Source: Pseudomonas fulva (GTDB lineage: Bacteria; Pseudomonadota; Gammaproteobacteria; Pseudomonadales; Pseudomonadaceae). Taken from it: 64,000 bases of DNA. The translations under genes and the position numbers were made by a program. Each line of letters opens with the position of its first letter. Position 1 is the stretch's first letter. The stretch lies in assembly GCF_023517795.1 (NCBI RefSeq), contig NZ_CP082928.1:3286001-3350000 (forward strand), in the 5' to 3' direction. This document shows positions 48,129-56,715 of the stretch, piece after piece. The notes below the pieces were generated by a model. That model was not told the origin of the DNA. It made no database searches and saw nothing but the letters and a program-made list of their open reading frames with translations.

Positions 48129-49088
48129 TCACTTGCGCACCACCCCTGGCAGCACGCAAAGCATTTCGTAGAGCAGGTTGGCGCCGAGCAACGAGGTGTT
48201 GCCGGTGGTGTCATAGGGCGGGGAGACCTCGACCAGGTCGCAGCCGACCAGCTTCAGGCCGTGGCAGCCGCGGATGATTTCCAGCGCCTGGATGGTGGTC
48301 AGGCCGCCGACTTCCGGGGTGCCGGTGCCGGGCGCCCAGGCCGGGTCGATGCCGTCGATGTCGAAGGACAGGTACACCGGGCCGCCATCGACCTTGGCGC
48401 GCACCTCTTCCATCAGCGGGGCGAGGGACTTGTGCCAGCATTCTTCGGCCTGCACTACGCGAAAGCCCTGGCGGCGGCTCCAGTCGAAGTCGTCGGCGGT
48501 ATAGCCCTGGGCGCGCAGGCCGATCTGCACCACGCGCTGGCTGTCGAGCAGGCCTTCTTCCTGGGCTCGGCGGAAGGTGGTGCCGTGGGCGATCTTCTCG
48601 CCGAACATGTGATCGTTCACATCGGCGTGGGCATCGATGTGCACCAGGCCGACCTTGCCGTATTTCTTGTGCATGGCACGCAGGATCGGCAGGGTCAGGG
48701 TGTGGTCGCCACCCAGGGTCAGCGGGATGATGTCGTGTTCGAGCACGCGGTCGTAGTGCTCTTCGATGAGGCGCACGGCATCGAGCAGGTTGAAGGTGTT
48801 GATCGCCACGTCGCCGATGTCGGCCACGTTCAGGGAGTCGAAGGGCGCGGCGCCGGTGGCCATGTTGTAGGGGCGGATCATCACCGACTCGGCGCGGATC
48901 TGCCGCGGCCCGAAGCGGGTGCCCGAACGCAGGGAGGTGCCGATATCCAGAGGAATGCCGATAAAGGCGGCGTCGAGCTTGTCCAGCTCCTCGGGCGTCT
49001 GCACGTGGGGCAGGCGCAGCATGGTGGCGATCCCGCCGAAACGGGGCATTTCGTTGCCGCCCAGGGGCTGGTGGAGGGAATTGTCCAC
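48129..49088 (-). CDS. gbuA: Guanidinobutyrase (agmatinase/arginase family)
   Basis: A 319-residue ureohydrolase. The manganese-binding motifs are plain: GGDHTLTLPIL, HIDAHADVND and SFDIDGIDPAWAPGTGTPEVGG. It hydrolyses a guanidino compound to urea and an amine. Length and neighbourhood (divergent LysR regulator, symporter, TPP decarboxylase) fit GbuA of P. aeruginosa, which acts on 4-guanidinobutyrate in the arginine transamination and oxidation route. Agmatinase (SpeB) is the main alternative, but the operon favours guanidinobutyrase. Confidence 0.88.
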   Translation of the reverse strand: MDNSLHQPLGGNEMPRFGGIATMLRLPHVQTPEELDKLDAAFIGIPLDIGTSLRSGTRFGPRQIRAESVMIRPYNMATGAAPFDSLNVADIGDVAINTFNLLDAVRLIEEHYDRVLEHDIIPLTLGGDHTLTLPILRAMHKKYGKVGLVHIDAHADVNDHMFGEKIAHGTTFRRAQEEGLLDSQRVVQIGLRAQGYTADDFDWSRRQGFRVVQAEECWHKSLAPLMEEVRAKVDGGPVYLSFDIDGIDPAWAPGTGTPEVGGLTTIQALEIIRGCHGLKLVGCDLVEVSPPYDTTGNTSLLGANLLYEMLCVLPGVVRK

Positions 49089-49173
49089 GGGGGCCTCGCA
49101 GTTCTTGTGGTTGTCGTGGCCCGATTCTGGTCAGGGTTGGCGGCGGGAAGAATCCAACACGGCAAATAATCAG

Positions 49174-49189
49174 TTCAGAAATTCCTAAA
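49174..49189. promoter_or_regulatory. Possible LysR-type box between gbuA and gbuR
   Basis: TTCAGAAATTCCTAAA is a partial dyad of the T-N11-A kind in the 154-base divergent space. It is AT-rich in otherwise GC-rich surroundings, so it may hold the regulator site and overlapping promoters. Symmetry is imperfect. Confidence 0.35.
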
Positions 49190-49242
49190 CTAACGAGCAG
49201 GCTTTAGCATGGGCTCGGTTCTTTCACCGTCATGGTTTGCCG

Positions 49243-50124
49243 ATGCCTGATCTCAAGCTGCTGCGCCTGTTCGCCTGCGTCGTGCGCCACCAGGGCTTTG
49301 CCGCGGCGCAGCAGGAGCTGAACCTGTCCACCTCGGCGATCAGCACCTACATGAGCCAGCTCGAGGCACAGCTGGGTTTCGTGCTCTGCCATCGCGGGCG
49401 CGGCGGGTTCAGCCTGACCAGCAAGGGCGAGCTGTTCCACCAGGAAGCCCTGCGGCTGCTGGCCGAACTGGAAGGCTTCGAGCGTTATTCGGCGGCGCTC
49501 AAGGGCGAGCTGCGCGGCACCCTGAACCTGGGTGTGCTGGATTCCACGGTCAGCGATCCTTCCCTGCCGCTGGCCGAGGTGATCGGTGCCTACAGCCAGG
49601 AACACCCGGCCGTGCACCTGCATCTGGCGGTGCTCAGCCCGGCCGAGTTGCAACTCGGCGTGCTGGAGAATCGCCTTGACCTGGCCATCGGCGCCTTCTC
49701 GGTGCGCACCAACGGGCTGATCTACCAGGCGCTGTACCGTGAGCAGCACTGGCTGTACTGCAGCGACAGGCACCCGCTGTATACCCAGCGGCAGATTCCG
49801 GCGGAAGTGATCACCCAGCAGCGCATGGTCGGCCGCGGCTACTGGAGCCAGGCCGAGCTGGCGCGTCATGGCTTCAAGCACAGCGCGGCGACGGTGGAGT
49901 CGATGGAGGCCCAGCTGATTCTGGTGCTGTCCGGCGCCTATATCGGCTATCTGCCCGAGCATTACGCCCAGCAGTGGGCGGATCAGAAACGCCTGAAAGT
50001 GCTGCTGCCCACCACCTTCGGCTACCAGGCGCCCTTCACCCTGGCGCTGCGCCGCGGCCGCTCAAGGGAACCGCTGATCCAGAGCTTCCGTGATCGGCTC
50101 AAGGCGCAACTGAATCAGGGCTAG
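49243..50124 (+). CDS. gbuR: LysR-type regulator of guanidinobutyrate catabolism
   Basis: A 293-residue LysR-family regulator. The N-terminal winged helix (LKLLRLFACVVRHQGFAAAQ then LNLSTSAISTYMSQLEAQLG) is followed by a substrate-binding domain. It is divergent from gbuA, the classic arrangement for a LysR activator and its target, so it likely senses 4-guanidinobutyrate and induces the gbuA cluster. I took the ATG at 49243; a TTG two codons upstream is possible. Confidence 0.86.
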   Translation: MPDLKLLRLFACVVRHQGFAAAQQELNLSTSAISTYMSQLEAQLGFVLCHRGRGGFSLTSKGELFHQEALRLLAELEGFERYSAALKGELRGTLNLGVLDSTVSDPSLPLAEVIGAYSQEHPAVHLHLAVLSPAELQLGVLENRLDLAIGAFSVRTNGLIYQALYREQHWLYCSDRHPLYTQRQIPAEVITQQRMVGRGYWSQAELARHGFKHSAATVESMEAQLILVLSGAYIGYLPEHYAQQWADQKRLKVLLPTTFGYQAPFTLALRRGRSREPLIQSFRDRLKAQLNQG

Positions 50125-50176
50125 GCCGCCAGGAGGCGGGGGGTAGCAAACACTTCAGCAGGCCCCGTCTCAGTGC

Positions 50177-50238
50177 TGTGGGAGCGGGCGGGGACGCCTA
50201 GTCAGTGCCGCGATTCGGGCGCATGGCGCCGTCCCACA
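50177..50238 (+). repeat. REP-like palindromic element, copy 1
   Basis: An approximately 62-base GC-rich element beginning TGTGGGAGCGGGCGGGGACG and ending GCGCCGTCCCACA, able to fold on itself. Its first 22 bases recur exactly in reverse orientation at 51843-51864. It is just downstream of gudD and could also terminate transcription. Confidence 0.65.
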
Positions 50239-50282
50239 AAGTCATGCGCTCAGCCCACCAGCCGAGCGCAATGCATGCCCGC

Positions 50283-51629
50283 TCAGCGCACCAGACAAGG
50301 CTTCTTGTTATCGAAGGTCCAGCCGCTGATCAGGTACTGCATGGCCACTGCATCGTTGCGCGCGCCCAGGCCCATGCCCTTGTAGCATTCATGGGCCCTG
50401 GCCACGGCGTCCATGTCCAGCTCCACGCCCAGGCCGGGCTTTTTCGGCACCTGCACCAGGCCGCCTTCGATACGCAGCGGCTCCTTGGTCAGGTGCTGGC
50501 CGTCCTGCCAGATCCAGTGGGTGTCGATGGCGGTGATCTTGCCCGGTGCGGCAGCCGCCACGTGGGTGAACATGGCCAGGGACACGTCGAAGTGGTTGTT
50601 GGAGTGCGAGCCCCAGGTCAGGCCCCAGTCGTTGCACATCTGCGCCACGCGCACCGAACCCTGCATGGTCCAGAAGTGCGGGTCGGCCAGGGGAATGTCC
50701 ACCGATTGCAGCTGGATCGCATGGCCCATCTGCCGCCAGTCGGTGGCGATCATGTTGGTCGCGGTGGGCAGGCCGGTGGCGCGGCGGAATTCGGCCATCA
50801 CCTCGCGGCCCGAGTAGCCGTTCTCGGCGCCACAGGGGTCTTCGGCATAGGCGAGCACCTGGTGCTGGTCGCGGCACAGGCGGATGGCTTCGGCCAGTGA
50901 CCAGGCGCCGTTCGGGTCCAGGGTGATGCGCGCCTCCGGGAAGCGCTCGGCCAGGGCGGTGACCGCTTCGATCTCCTCGTCGCCACGCAGCACCCCGCCC
51001 TTGAGTTTGAAGTCCTTGAAGCCATAGCGCTCGTAGGCGGCCTCGGCGAGGCGCACCACGCCCCTGGCGTCCAGTGCCTCCTCGTTGCGTACCTGGAACC
51101 AGGCGTTGTCGGCGTCGGCTTCCTGGCGATAGGGCAGGTCGGTCTTCTTGCGATCGCCGATGTAGAACAGGTAGCCGAGCATCTCCACGGCATCACGCTG
51201 CTGGCCTTCGCCGAGCAGGGCGGCGACCGGCACGTCCAGGTACTGGCCGAGCAGGTCGAGCAGGGCAGCCTCGACGGCGGTGACGGCGTGGATGGTGATG
51301 CGCAGGTCGAAGGTCTGCAGGCCACGGCCGCCGGCGTCGCGGTCGGCGAAGGCCTGGCGTACCTGGCCGAGGAGTTTCTGGTACTGGCCGATGGGCTGGC
51401 CCACCAGCAACTGGCGGGCGTCTTCCAGGGTCTGGCGGATGGCTTCACCCCCTGGCACTTCACCGACACCGACATGACCGGCGTTGTCGCGCAGGATCAG
51501 CAGGTTGCGGGTGAAGAAGGGCGCATGGCCGCCACTGAGGTTGAGCAGCAGGCTGTCGTGCCCGGCGACGGGAATGACTTCCAGGGCGGTGATGACTGGG
51601 GTACCTGCATGGGTGTTGTTATTGTTCAT
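50283..51629 (-). CDS. gudD: Glucarate dehydratase
   Basis: A 448-residue enolase-superfamily enzyme counted from the ATG at 51629 ([20 protein letters not shown]). The catalytic core shows [23 protein letters not shown] and YAEDPCG (metal ligands Asp and Glu), and the C-terminal [12 protein letters not shown] with the general-base His, as in GudD. It dehydrates D-glucarate to 5-keto-4-deoxyglucarate for growth on sugar acids. Two perfect palindromes lie 66-99 bases upstream and the LacI-type regulator gene is next upstream on the same strand. Confidence 0.93.
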   Translation of the reverse strand: MNNNNTHAGTPVITALEVIPVAGHDSLLLNLSGGHAPFFTRNLLILRDNAGHVGVGEVPGGEAIRQTLEDARQLLVGQPIGQYQKLLGQVRQAFADRDAGGRGLQTFDLRITIHAVTAVEAALLDLLGQYLDVPVAALLGEGQQRDAVEMLGYLFYIGDRKKTDLPYRQEADADNAWFQVRNEEALDARGVVRLAEAAYERYGFKDFKLKGGVLRGDEEIEAVTALAERFPEARITLDPNGAWSLAEAIRLCRDQHQVLAYAEDPCGAENGYSGREVMAEFRRATGLPTATNMIATDWRQMGHAIQLQSVDIPLADPHFWTMQGSVRVAQMCNDWGLTWGSHSNNHFDVSLAMFTHVAAAAPGKITAIDTHWIWQDGQHLTKEPLRIEGGLVQVPKKPGLGVELDMDAVARAHECYKGMGLGARNDAVAMQYLISGWTFDNKKPCLVR

Positions 51630-51694
51630 CGCGTGGCTCCTGAGCCGTGACGGCGTTGCGGTGGGTCTGGCTGCCTCGCCGGGCAGCACTGGAA

Positions 51695-51728
51695 GATAAC
51701 GTTATCATCATATTCGGATAACGTTATC
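51695..51728. promoter_or_regulatory. Two LacI-type operators upstream of gudD
   Basis: The perfect 12-bp palindrome GATAACGTTATC occurs at 51695-51706 and again at 51717-51728, centres exactly 22 bases apart (two helical turns). Both lie between gudD and its presumed regulator gene. LacI/GalR proteins bind such CG-centred dyads, so these are the likely operators. Confidence 0.8.
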
Positions 51729-51797
51729 ATTCAAGCGGAGATTTAAGCCGTGACGGTTGCGGGCGCGGTTCAACGCATTCAGCAGTCTTGGAACTCA

Positions 51798-51864
51798 TAT
51801 GGGAGCGCGCCAGGCGCGCGACGGCTCCGCAGGCATGGACCAGGCGTCCCCGCCCGCTCCCACA
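51798..51864 (-). repeat. REP-like palindromic element, copy 2
   Basis: An approximately 67-base element in inverse orientation to that at 50177. The 22 bases at 51843-51864 are the exact reverse complement of 50177-50198, and its ends (TATGGGAGCG and CGCTCCCACA) pair with each other. It sits between the LacI gene and the operators. Confidence 0.65.
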
Positions 51865-51879
51865 ATTGGATTGCGGGAT

Positions 51880-52926
51880 TCAGGATCGAGCGGTGCTGCC
51901 ACGCTCGATAATGGAAAACCCGGTATCCACACTCGCCTCGGCCTTCTGCCCATCGAAACGGCGCAGCAGCGCTTCGGCGACCTGGAGGCCCATCTCGGTG
52001 GCATTGACGCTGACCGTGGACAGCGCGGGATTGGCGAACTGACCGTTGAGGGTGTCGCCGAAACCTAGCACGGCGAGGTCGCCGGGCACGTTCAGGCCGC
52101 GGGTGGAGGCTTCGGCCAGCACGCCGAGGGCGACGGTGTCCGAGCTGCAGAAGATGAAGTCGGGTTTCTCGCCGGTATCGAGCAGATTGGCCAGGCCCTT
52201 GCGGCCCACTTCCCAGGTGGCGGGCAGGGGCAGGGTCCGTACTGCCACAGTTTCTACGCCCAGCTCGCCGAGTCGGCCTGTCAGCGCATCGCAGCGGCGC
52301 AGCGCACGGGGGTCGTCGACGCCGATCACCGCCCAGCGCCGGTAGCCCTTGGCGAAGAAGTGCTCGGCCACGGCGGCGCCGACCTGTTCGTGGGAAAAGC
52401 CCACCTGCATGTCCAGGCCGTCGTCGCTCAGGTCCCAGGCTTCGACCACCGGGATGCCGGCGCAGGCCAAGCGCTCGCGGCTGGCCTGGGTGTGGAAGGT
52501 GCCGGTCAGCACGATGCCGTCCGGGCGGCGGCCAAGGATGGCGGCCAGCAGGGCTTCTTCCTGCTCCGGCACATAGCCGCTGGGACCGACCAGGGTGTGG
52601 TAGCCGGCCTCGGCGAGGCGATCCATGATCGCCTGCACCACGCTGGCGTAGATCGAGTTGGCGATGGTCGGCAGCACTATGGCCACCAGGCGGCTCTTGC
52701 TGGTGGCCAGGGCGCCGGCCATCAGGTTGGGCACGTAGCCCATGGCGCGTACCACTTCGAGCACGTGCTCGCGGGTGGCGTCGCTGACCAGTTCCGGGCG
52801 CTGAATGGCCCGCGACACGGTGATCGGCGATACCCCGGCCTTGAGCGCCACGTCCTTGACCGTCACCGGCAAGTCGCCGAGGTCACCGCGATCTTTGGCC
52901 AGTTCTCTGCGCGATTTTCTTGCCAC
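51880..52926 (-). CDS. LacI/GntR-type repressor of sugar-acid genes
   Basis: A 348-residue LacI-family regulator from a GTG at 52926; an upstream extension to 52998 is open but unlike the family. The DNA-binding helix-turn-helix is VTVKDVALKAGVSPITVSRA, with the hinge NLMAGALATSKS, then a periplasmic-binding-type sugar domain. It is most similar to gluconate-type (GntR) repressors by its motifs. It lies upstream of gudD in the same direction, with two perfect palindromes between them, so a role as repressor released by glucarate or a product is likely. Confidence 0.85.
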   Translation of the reverse strand: MARKSRRELAKDRGDLGDLPVTVKDVALKAGVSPITVSRAIQRPELVSDATREHVLEVVRAMGYVPNLMAGALATSKSRLVAIVLPTIANSIYASVVQAIMDRLAEAGYHTLVGPSGYVPEQEEALLAAILGRRPDGIVLTGTFHTQASRERLACAGIPVVEAWDLSDDGLDMQVGFSHEQVGAAVAEHFFAKGYRRWAVIGVDDPRALRRCDALTGRLGELGVETVAVRTLPLPATWEVGRKGLANLLDTGEKPDFIFCSSDTVALGVLAEASTRGLNVPGDLAVLGFGDTLNGQFANPALSTVSVNATEMGLQVAEALLRRFDGQKAEASVDTGFSIIERGSTARS

Positions 52927-52966
52927 GGGCTGGTCTCGATGTGGAATGCAGTGAAAGAGCCGAAGG

Positions 52967-53626
52967 TTACGGCAGCCGCACGGCGTTGTCGCCGGCACGC
53001 AGCATATACAGACGGAACACCAGCACCGTGGTGAACAACTGGCAGAGGCCGAACAGCACGTCCAGCAGCAGGCGCCCGGCCGGTTCGCTGGCGATATCGG
53101 CGGTCCATAGGCCGGCCAGCCAGGGCGGCAGCATCACCAGCATCACGCAGGTGAAGATCGGCCAGAAGTGCCCGTGGGTCAGCTGCAGGCTTTCATGCAG
53201 GGCCTGCAGCGGGGTGAGGCCGCGCAGCACCAGCAGGTAGTCGGCGAACACCAGCCGGACCATCAGCCACAGCCCCGGCAGGATGAACAGCGAGATGCCA
53301 AGCATGATCGCCAGGGTGCCGATGCCCGCCAGCAGCACGAAACGCGGCCACAGGCTCAGGCTCATGGCCACCAGCGCGCCCTTGCCGGGTTGCTCGCCGC
53401 GGCTGCGGGCGTCGATGAACAGGATCAGTGCCGCGCTGTACAGCGGGTAGAAGAACAGGCCGAGCAGCACCTCGTAAAGTGGCACCTTGGCGGCGGCGAC
53501 CAGGTTCTCGAGCTGCAGGCTCACGAAGGCTTCGAGCAGCAGGAAGGGCAGGCATAGCAGGAGGATCTGCAGCAGGTTCTGCCGGAAGAAGAACCAGGCG
53601 TCACGCAGGGCGTCGAGGGGATTCAT
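52967..53626 (-). CDS. YciC-like inner-membrane protein
   Basis: A 219-residue integral membrane protein with about six helices, counted from the ATG at 53626 (MNPLDALRDAWFFFRQNLLQ). The repeated hydrophobic blocks and the loop LVFADYLLVLRGLTPLQALH resemble the UPF0259/YciC family, whose function is not established in detail. It ends 40 bases before the LacI gene start region on the same strand and is divergent from the NYN gene. Confidence 0.65.
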   Translation of the reverse strand: MNPLDALRDAWFFFRQNLLQILLLCLPFLLLEAFVSLQLENLVAAAKVPLYEVLLGLFFYPLYSAALILFIDARSRGEQPGKGALVAMSLSLWPRFVLLAGIGTLAIMLGISLFILPGLWLMVRLVFADYLLVLRGLTPLQALHESLQLTHGHFWPIFTCVMLVMLPPWLAGLWTADIASEPAGRLLLDVLFGLCQLFTTVLVFRLYMLRAGDNAVRLP

Positions 53627-53783
53627 GAAAGATCGCAGCCAGAAAAAACAGGCCGCCATGATACGAGGGCCGCTGTTGCGCGACCAGTGATGGCCACCGC
53701 CGGGCCGCGGCTTTCGACCTGGGAAGACGAGGCTGGCATACTGGCCGCCGTGCAACCCGCGCGAGCCCTTGTGAGGATGTCCG

Positions 53784-54263
53784 GTGAAGAAAATTGCCGT
53801 GTTCGCCGACGTACAGAATCTCTACTACACCGTGCGCCAGGCCTATGGCTGCCACTTCAACTACACGGCGTTGTGGAACGAGCTGGCGGCAGGTGGCGAG
53901 ATCGTCGCGGCCTATGCCTATGCCATCGACCGCGGCGACCCCAAACAGCAGCAGTTCCAGCAGATCCTGCGCAACCTGGGCTTTACCGTGAAGCTCAAGC
54001 CCTACATCCAGCGCAGCGACGGTTCGGCCAAGGGCGACTGGGACGTGGGCATCACCCTCGACGTGATGGATGCCGCGGCGGACGTCGACAGTGTGGTGCT
54101 GGCCTCCGGTGACGGCGACTTCGACCAGTTGCTCGAGCGCATCCGCCAGCGCCATGGCGTCGAGGCTGTGGCCTATGGCGTGCCCGGGCTTACCGCGCAG
54201 TCACTGGTGCGCGCGGCCAGCCGTTATGTGCCCATCGAGGGCCACCTGTTGCTCAAACACTGA
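53784..54263 (+). CDS. NYN-domain protein (LabA/DUF88-like)
   Basis: A 159-residue protein from a GTG start. MKKIAVFADVQNLYYTVRQA carries the first acidic residue and Asn of the NYN/PIN-like fold, GDWDVGITLDVMDAA and SVVLASGDGDFDQLLERIRQ the further acidic metal ligands. Members are predicted metal-dependent RNases. The next gene, an exonuclease, starts 8 bases later, so they are co-transcribed. Confidence 0.82.
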   Translation: MKKIAVFADVQNLYYTVRQAYGCHFNYTALWNELAAGGEIVAAYAYAIDRGDPKQQQFQQILRNLGFTVKLKPYIQRSDGSAKGDWDVGITLDVMDAAADVDSVVLASGDGDFDQLLERIRQRHGVEAVAYGVPGLTAQSLVRAASRYVPIEGHLLLKH

Positions 54264-54271
54264 GGCTTTAC

Positions 54272-54871
54272 GTGAAACCCATCGCTGTCATCGACTTCGA
54301 AACCACCGGCATGTCGCCGGCCCAGCAGGCGCGCGCCACCGAGATCGGCGTGGTGATCATCGAGGGTGGGCAGATCACCGCCCGCTACCAGAGCCTGATG
54401 AATAGCGGCGCCTGGGTGCCGCCCTTCATCGAGCAGCTGACCGGCATCAGCAACGCCATGGTGCGCAGCGCGCCGCCCGCCGCCGAGGTGATGCACGAGG
54501 TCGCCGAGTTCGTCGGCGACATTCCGATGCTGGCGCACAACGCGTCTTTCGACCAGAAGTTCTGGGACGCCGAGCTGGGTCTGATCGGTCGCACCCGGGT
54601 GCAGCATTTCGCCTGCTCGCTGCTGCTGTCGCGGCGCCTGCTGCCGGGGGCACCGAGCCACAAACTCGGCAACCTCAATCGCTGGGCGCGGCTGCCCGAT
54701 ACCGGCAAGGCGCACCGGGCGCTGGCCGATGCGGAAATGGCCGCCAACCTGACCCTGCATCTGTGCAGGGTGCTGCGCGAGCAGCACGGGCGCAGCGCTG
54801 TCGACCACGACTTCCTGCGTCAGCTGCAGGGCCTGTCCGCCGCCAAGGTGCGCGCCCTGCTCGCCGCCTAG
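54272..54871 (+). CDS. DnaQ-like 3'-5' exonuclease (DEDDh)
   Basis: A 199-residue exonuclease from a GTG start. Motif I is VIDFETTGMSP, motif II LAHNASFDQKFW, and motif III HRALADAEMAA with the His and Asp of the DEDDh type. It resembles stand-alone DnaQ/epsilon-like repair or RNA-processing exonucleases. Coupled closely to the NYN gene upstream; followed by the helicase gene after about 108 bases. Confidence 0.87.
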   Translation: MKPIAVIDFETTGMSPAQQARATEIGVVIIEGGQITARYQSLMNSGAWVPPFIEQLTGISNAMVRSAPPAAEVMHEVAEFVGDIPMLAHNASFDQKFWDAELGLIGRTRVQHFACSLLLSRRLLPGAPSHKLGNLNRWARLPDTGKAHRALADAEMAANLTLHLCRVLREQHGRSAVDHDFLRQLQGLSAAKVRALLAA

Positions 54872-54979
54872 CTGCGCGTCGAGCCGGGCCGGGTGTCCGC
54901 TGCGCTGCAACGGCTGCGCGATTGATACCCGGACGCGCTAAACTGCGCGGCATTTCCACTGCCCACCACGTTGCCCGCC

Positions 54980-56308
54980 ATGACCTTCACTTCCCTCGGC
55001 CTGATCGAACCCCTGCTGCGCTGCCTCGACGGCCTCGACTACAAGACCCCGACGGCCGTTCAGGCCGAGGCCATCGGCCCGATCATCAAGGGCCGCGACA
55101 TCATGGCCGCGGCGCAGACCGGCACCGGCAAGACCGCCGCCTTCACCCTGCCGATCCTGCAGCGGCTGATGATGGAAGGCCCGGTGGTGGCGAGCAATTC
55201 GGTGCGTGCCCTGGTGCTGGTGCCGACCCGCGAGCTGGCCGAGCAGGTTCAGCAGAGCGTGCAGACCTATTCGCAGTTCCTGCCGCTGCGCAGCTACGCG
55301 GTGTACGGCGGGGTAAGCATCAACCCGCAGATGATGAAGCTGCGCAAGGGCCTCGACGTGCTGGTCGCCACCCCTGGCCGCCTGCTCGACCTGTACCGCC
55401 AGAACGCCGTGAAGTTTTCCCAGTTGCAGGTGTTGGTGCTCGACGAAGCCGACCGCATGCTCGACCTGGGCTTCTCCCGCGAGCTGGACGAGTTGTTCGC
55501 CGCGTTGCCGAAGAAGCGCCAGACCCTGCTGTTTTCCGCGACCTTTTCCGACGCCATCCGCGGTTTGGCCAAGGAAATGCTGCGCGACCCGCTGAGCATC
55601 GAAGTCAGCCCGCGCAACGCCGCCGCCAAGTCGGTCAAGCAGTGGTTGATTCCGGTGGACAAGAAGCGCAAGGCCGAGCTGTTCCTGCACCTGTACCGCA
55701 GCAGGAAATGGTCGCAGGTGCTGGTATTCGCCAAGACCCGCAAGGGCGTCGACGAGCTGGAACAGGCGCTGCTCGCCGAAGGCATCCGCGCCGACTCGAT
55801 CCACGGCGACAAGCCGCAACCGAGCCGCCTGCGCGCCCTGCAGCGCTTCAAGGCCGGCGAAGTCGACGTGCTGGTCGCCACCGACGTGGCCGCCCGCGGC
55901 CTGGATATCGACGACCTGCCGCTGGTGGTCAACGTCGACCTGCCCATCGTCGCCGAGGACTACGTGCACCGCATCGGCCGCACCGGCCGTGCCGGCGCCA
56001 GCGGCCAGGCGGTATCGCTGGTCTGCGCCGACGAGGTGCAACTGCTGTCGGCCATCGAAGCGCTGACCGGGCAATTGCTGCAGCGCGTAGACGAGCCGGA
56101 CTTTATCCCCGACCACCGTGTGCCGCAGACGGTCGCCGGCGGGCTGGTGGTGAAAAAACCGAAGAAGCCGAAAAAGCCCAAGGTGGTCGGCGGCGGCAAG
56201 GCCGGCGGCCTGGGCCGCTGGATGGAAAGCGACGCGCCGGCCGAGCCGCCGGTCAAGGCCATCCGCAAGGTGCCGAGCTTTGGTGGCAAGCCCAAGGGTA
56301 AACGCTAG
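54980..56308 (+). CDS. rhlE: DEAD-box RNA helicase, RhlE-like
   Basis: A 442-residue DEAD-box helicase. MTFTSLGLIEPLLRCLDGLD and the Q-motif region, AQTGTGKTAAF, VLDEADRML, SATFSDAI and HRIGRTGRAG are present, followed by a basic Lys/Pro/Gly-rich tail (KKPKKPKKPK). It belongs to the RhlE group used in rRNA and mRNA remodelling. I took the ATG at 54980; an upstream TTG at 54971 is possible. Confidence 0.9.
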   Translation: MTFTSLGLIEPLLRCLDGLDYKTPTAVQAEAIGPIIKGRDIMAAAQTGTGKTAAFTLPILQRLMMEGPVVASNSVRALVLVPTRELAEQVQQSVQTYSQFLPLRSYAVYGGVSINPQMMKLRKGLDVLVATPGRLLDLYRQNAVKFSQLQVLVLDEADRMLDLGFSRELDELFAALPKKRQTLLFSATFSDAIRGLAKEMLRDPLSIEVSPRNAAAKSVKQWLIPVDKKRKAELFLHLYRSRKWSQVLVFAKTRKGVDELEQALLAEGIRADSIHGDKPQPSRLRALQRFKAGEVDVLVATDVAARGLDIDDLPLVVNVDLPIVAEDYVHRIGRTGRAGASGQAVSLVCADEVQLLSAIEALTGQLLQRVDEPDFIPDHRVPQTVAGGLVVKKPKKPKKPKVVGGGKAGGLGRWMESDAPAEPPVKAIRKVPSFGGKPKGKR

Positions 56309-56332
56309 AAATAAAGGCTGGACCGGCCAAGC

Positions 56333-56695
56333 TTAGATTTCCTGGCCGATCTTCCACAGCACGCCGCTGGGGTCGAAGACGATGAATTCGCGAATGCCCC
56401 AGGGCTGATCCTCCGGGGCGATGGTGCGCACGCCGAAGCGCTCGGCGATGTTCTCCGCCTGCACGTGGGCCCACCAGGCCTGCACGTCATCGACCATCAG
56501 GTGCATGACGAAATTCTCGGCCTGCTCCTTCACGTAGAAGTTCTGCAGCAGGAAGGCGCAGTGCTCGCCGTGGCTGAAATAGCTCATCTCGTCCGTCTGC
56601 CAGACCGGCGTGAAGCCCAGTGCGCTGTAGAAGGCCTGGCTGAGCGGGTAGTCCCTGGCCGGGATGAAGGTCTTGAGTTGCAAGCTGGTCAGCAT
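56333..56695 (-). CDS. VOC-superfamily (glyoxalase-like) protein
   Basis: A 120-residue protein, single VOC domain of beta-alpha-beta repeats: MLTSLQLKTFIPARDYPLSQ, FYSALGFTPVWQT and a second half ending FIVFDPSGVLWKIGQE with a Glu typical of the metal site. The activity (isomerase, dioxygenase or resistance type) cannot be told. It converges with rhlE and lies 20 bases after the flavoprotein gene. Confidence 0.8.
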   Translation of the reverse strand: MLTSLQLKTFIPARDYPLSQAFYSALGFTPVWQTDEMSYFSHGEHCAFLLQNFYVKEQAENFVMHLMVDDVQAWWAHVQAENIAERFGVRTIAPEDQPWGIREFIVFDPSGVLWKIGQEI

Positions 56696-56715
56696 GTGAT
56701 TCCCTGTTCCGCGGA

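Noticed and set aside
54938..56116. Minus-strand frame of 392 codons under rhlE
   Set aside because: Antisense shadow of a fully motif-complete DEAD-box helicase; it has no domain signature.
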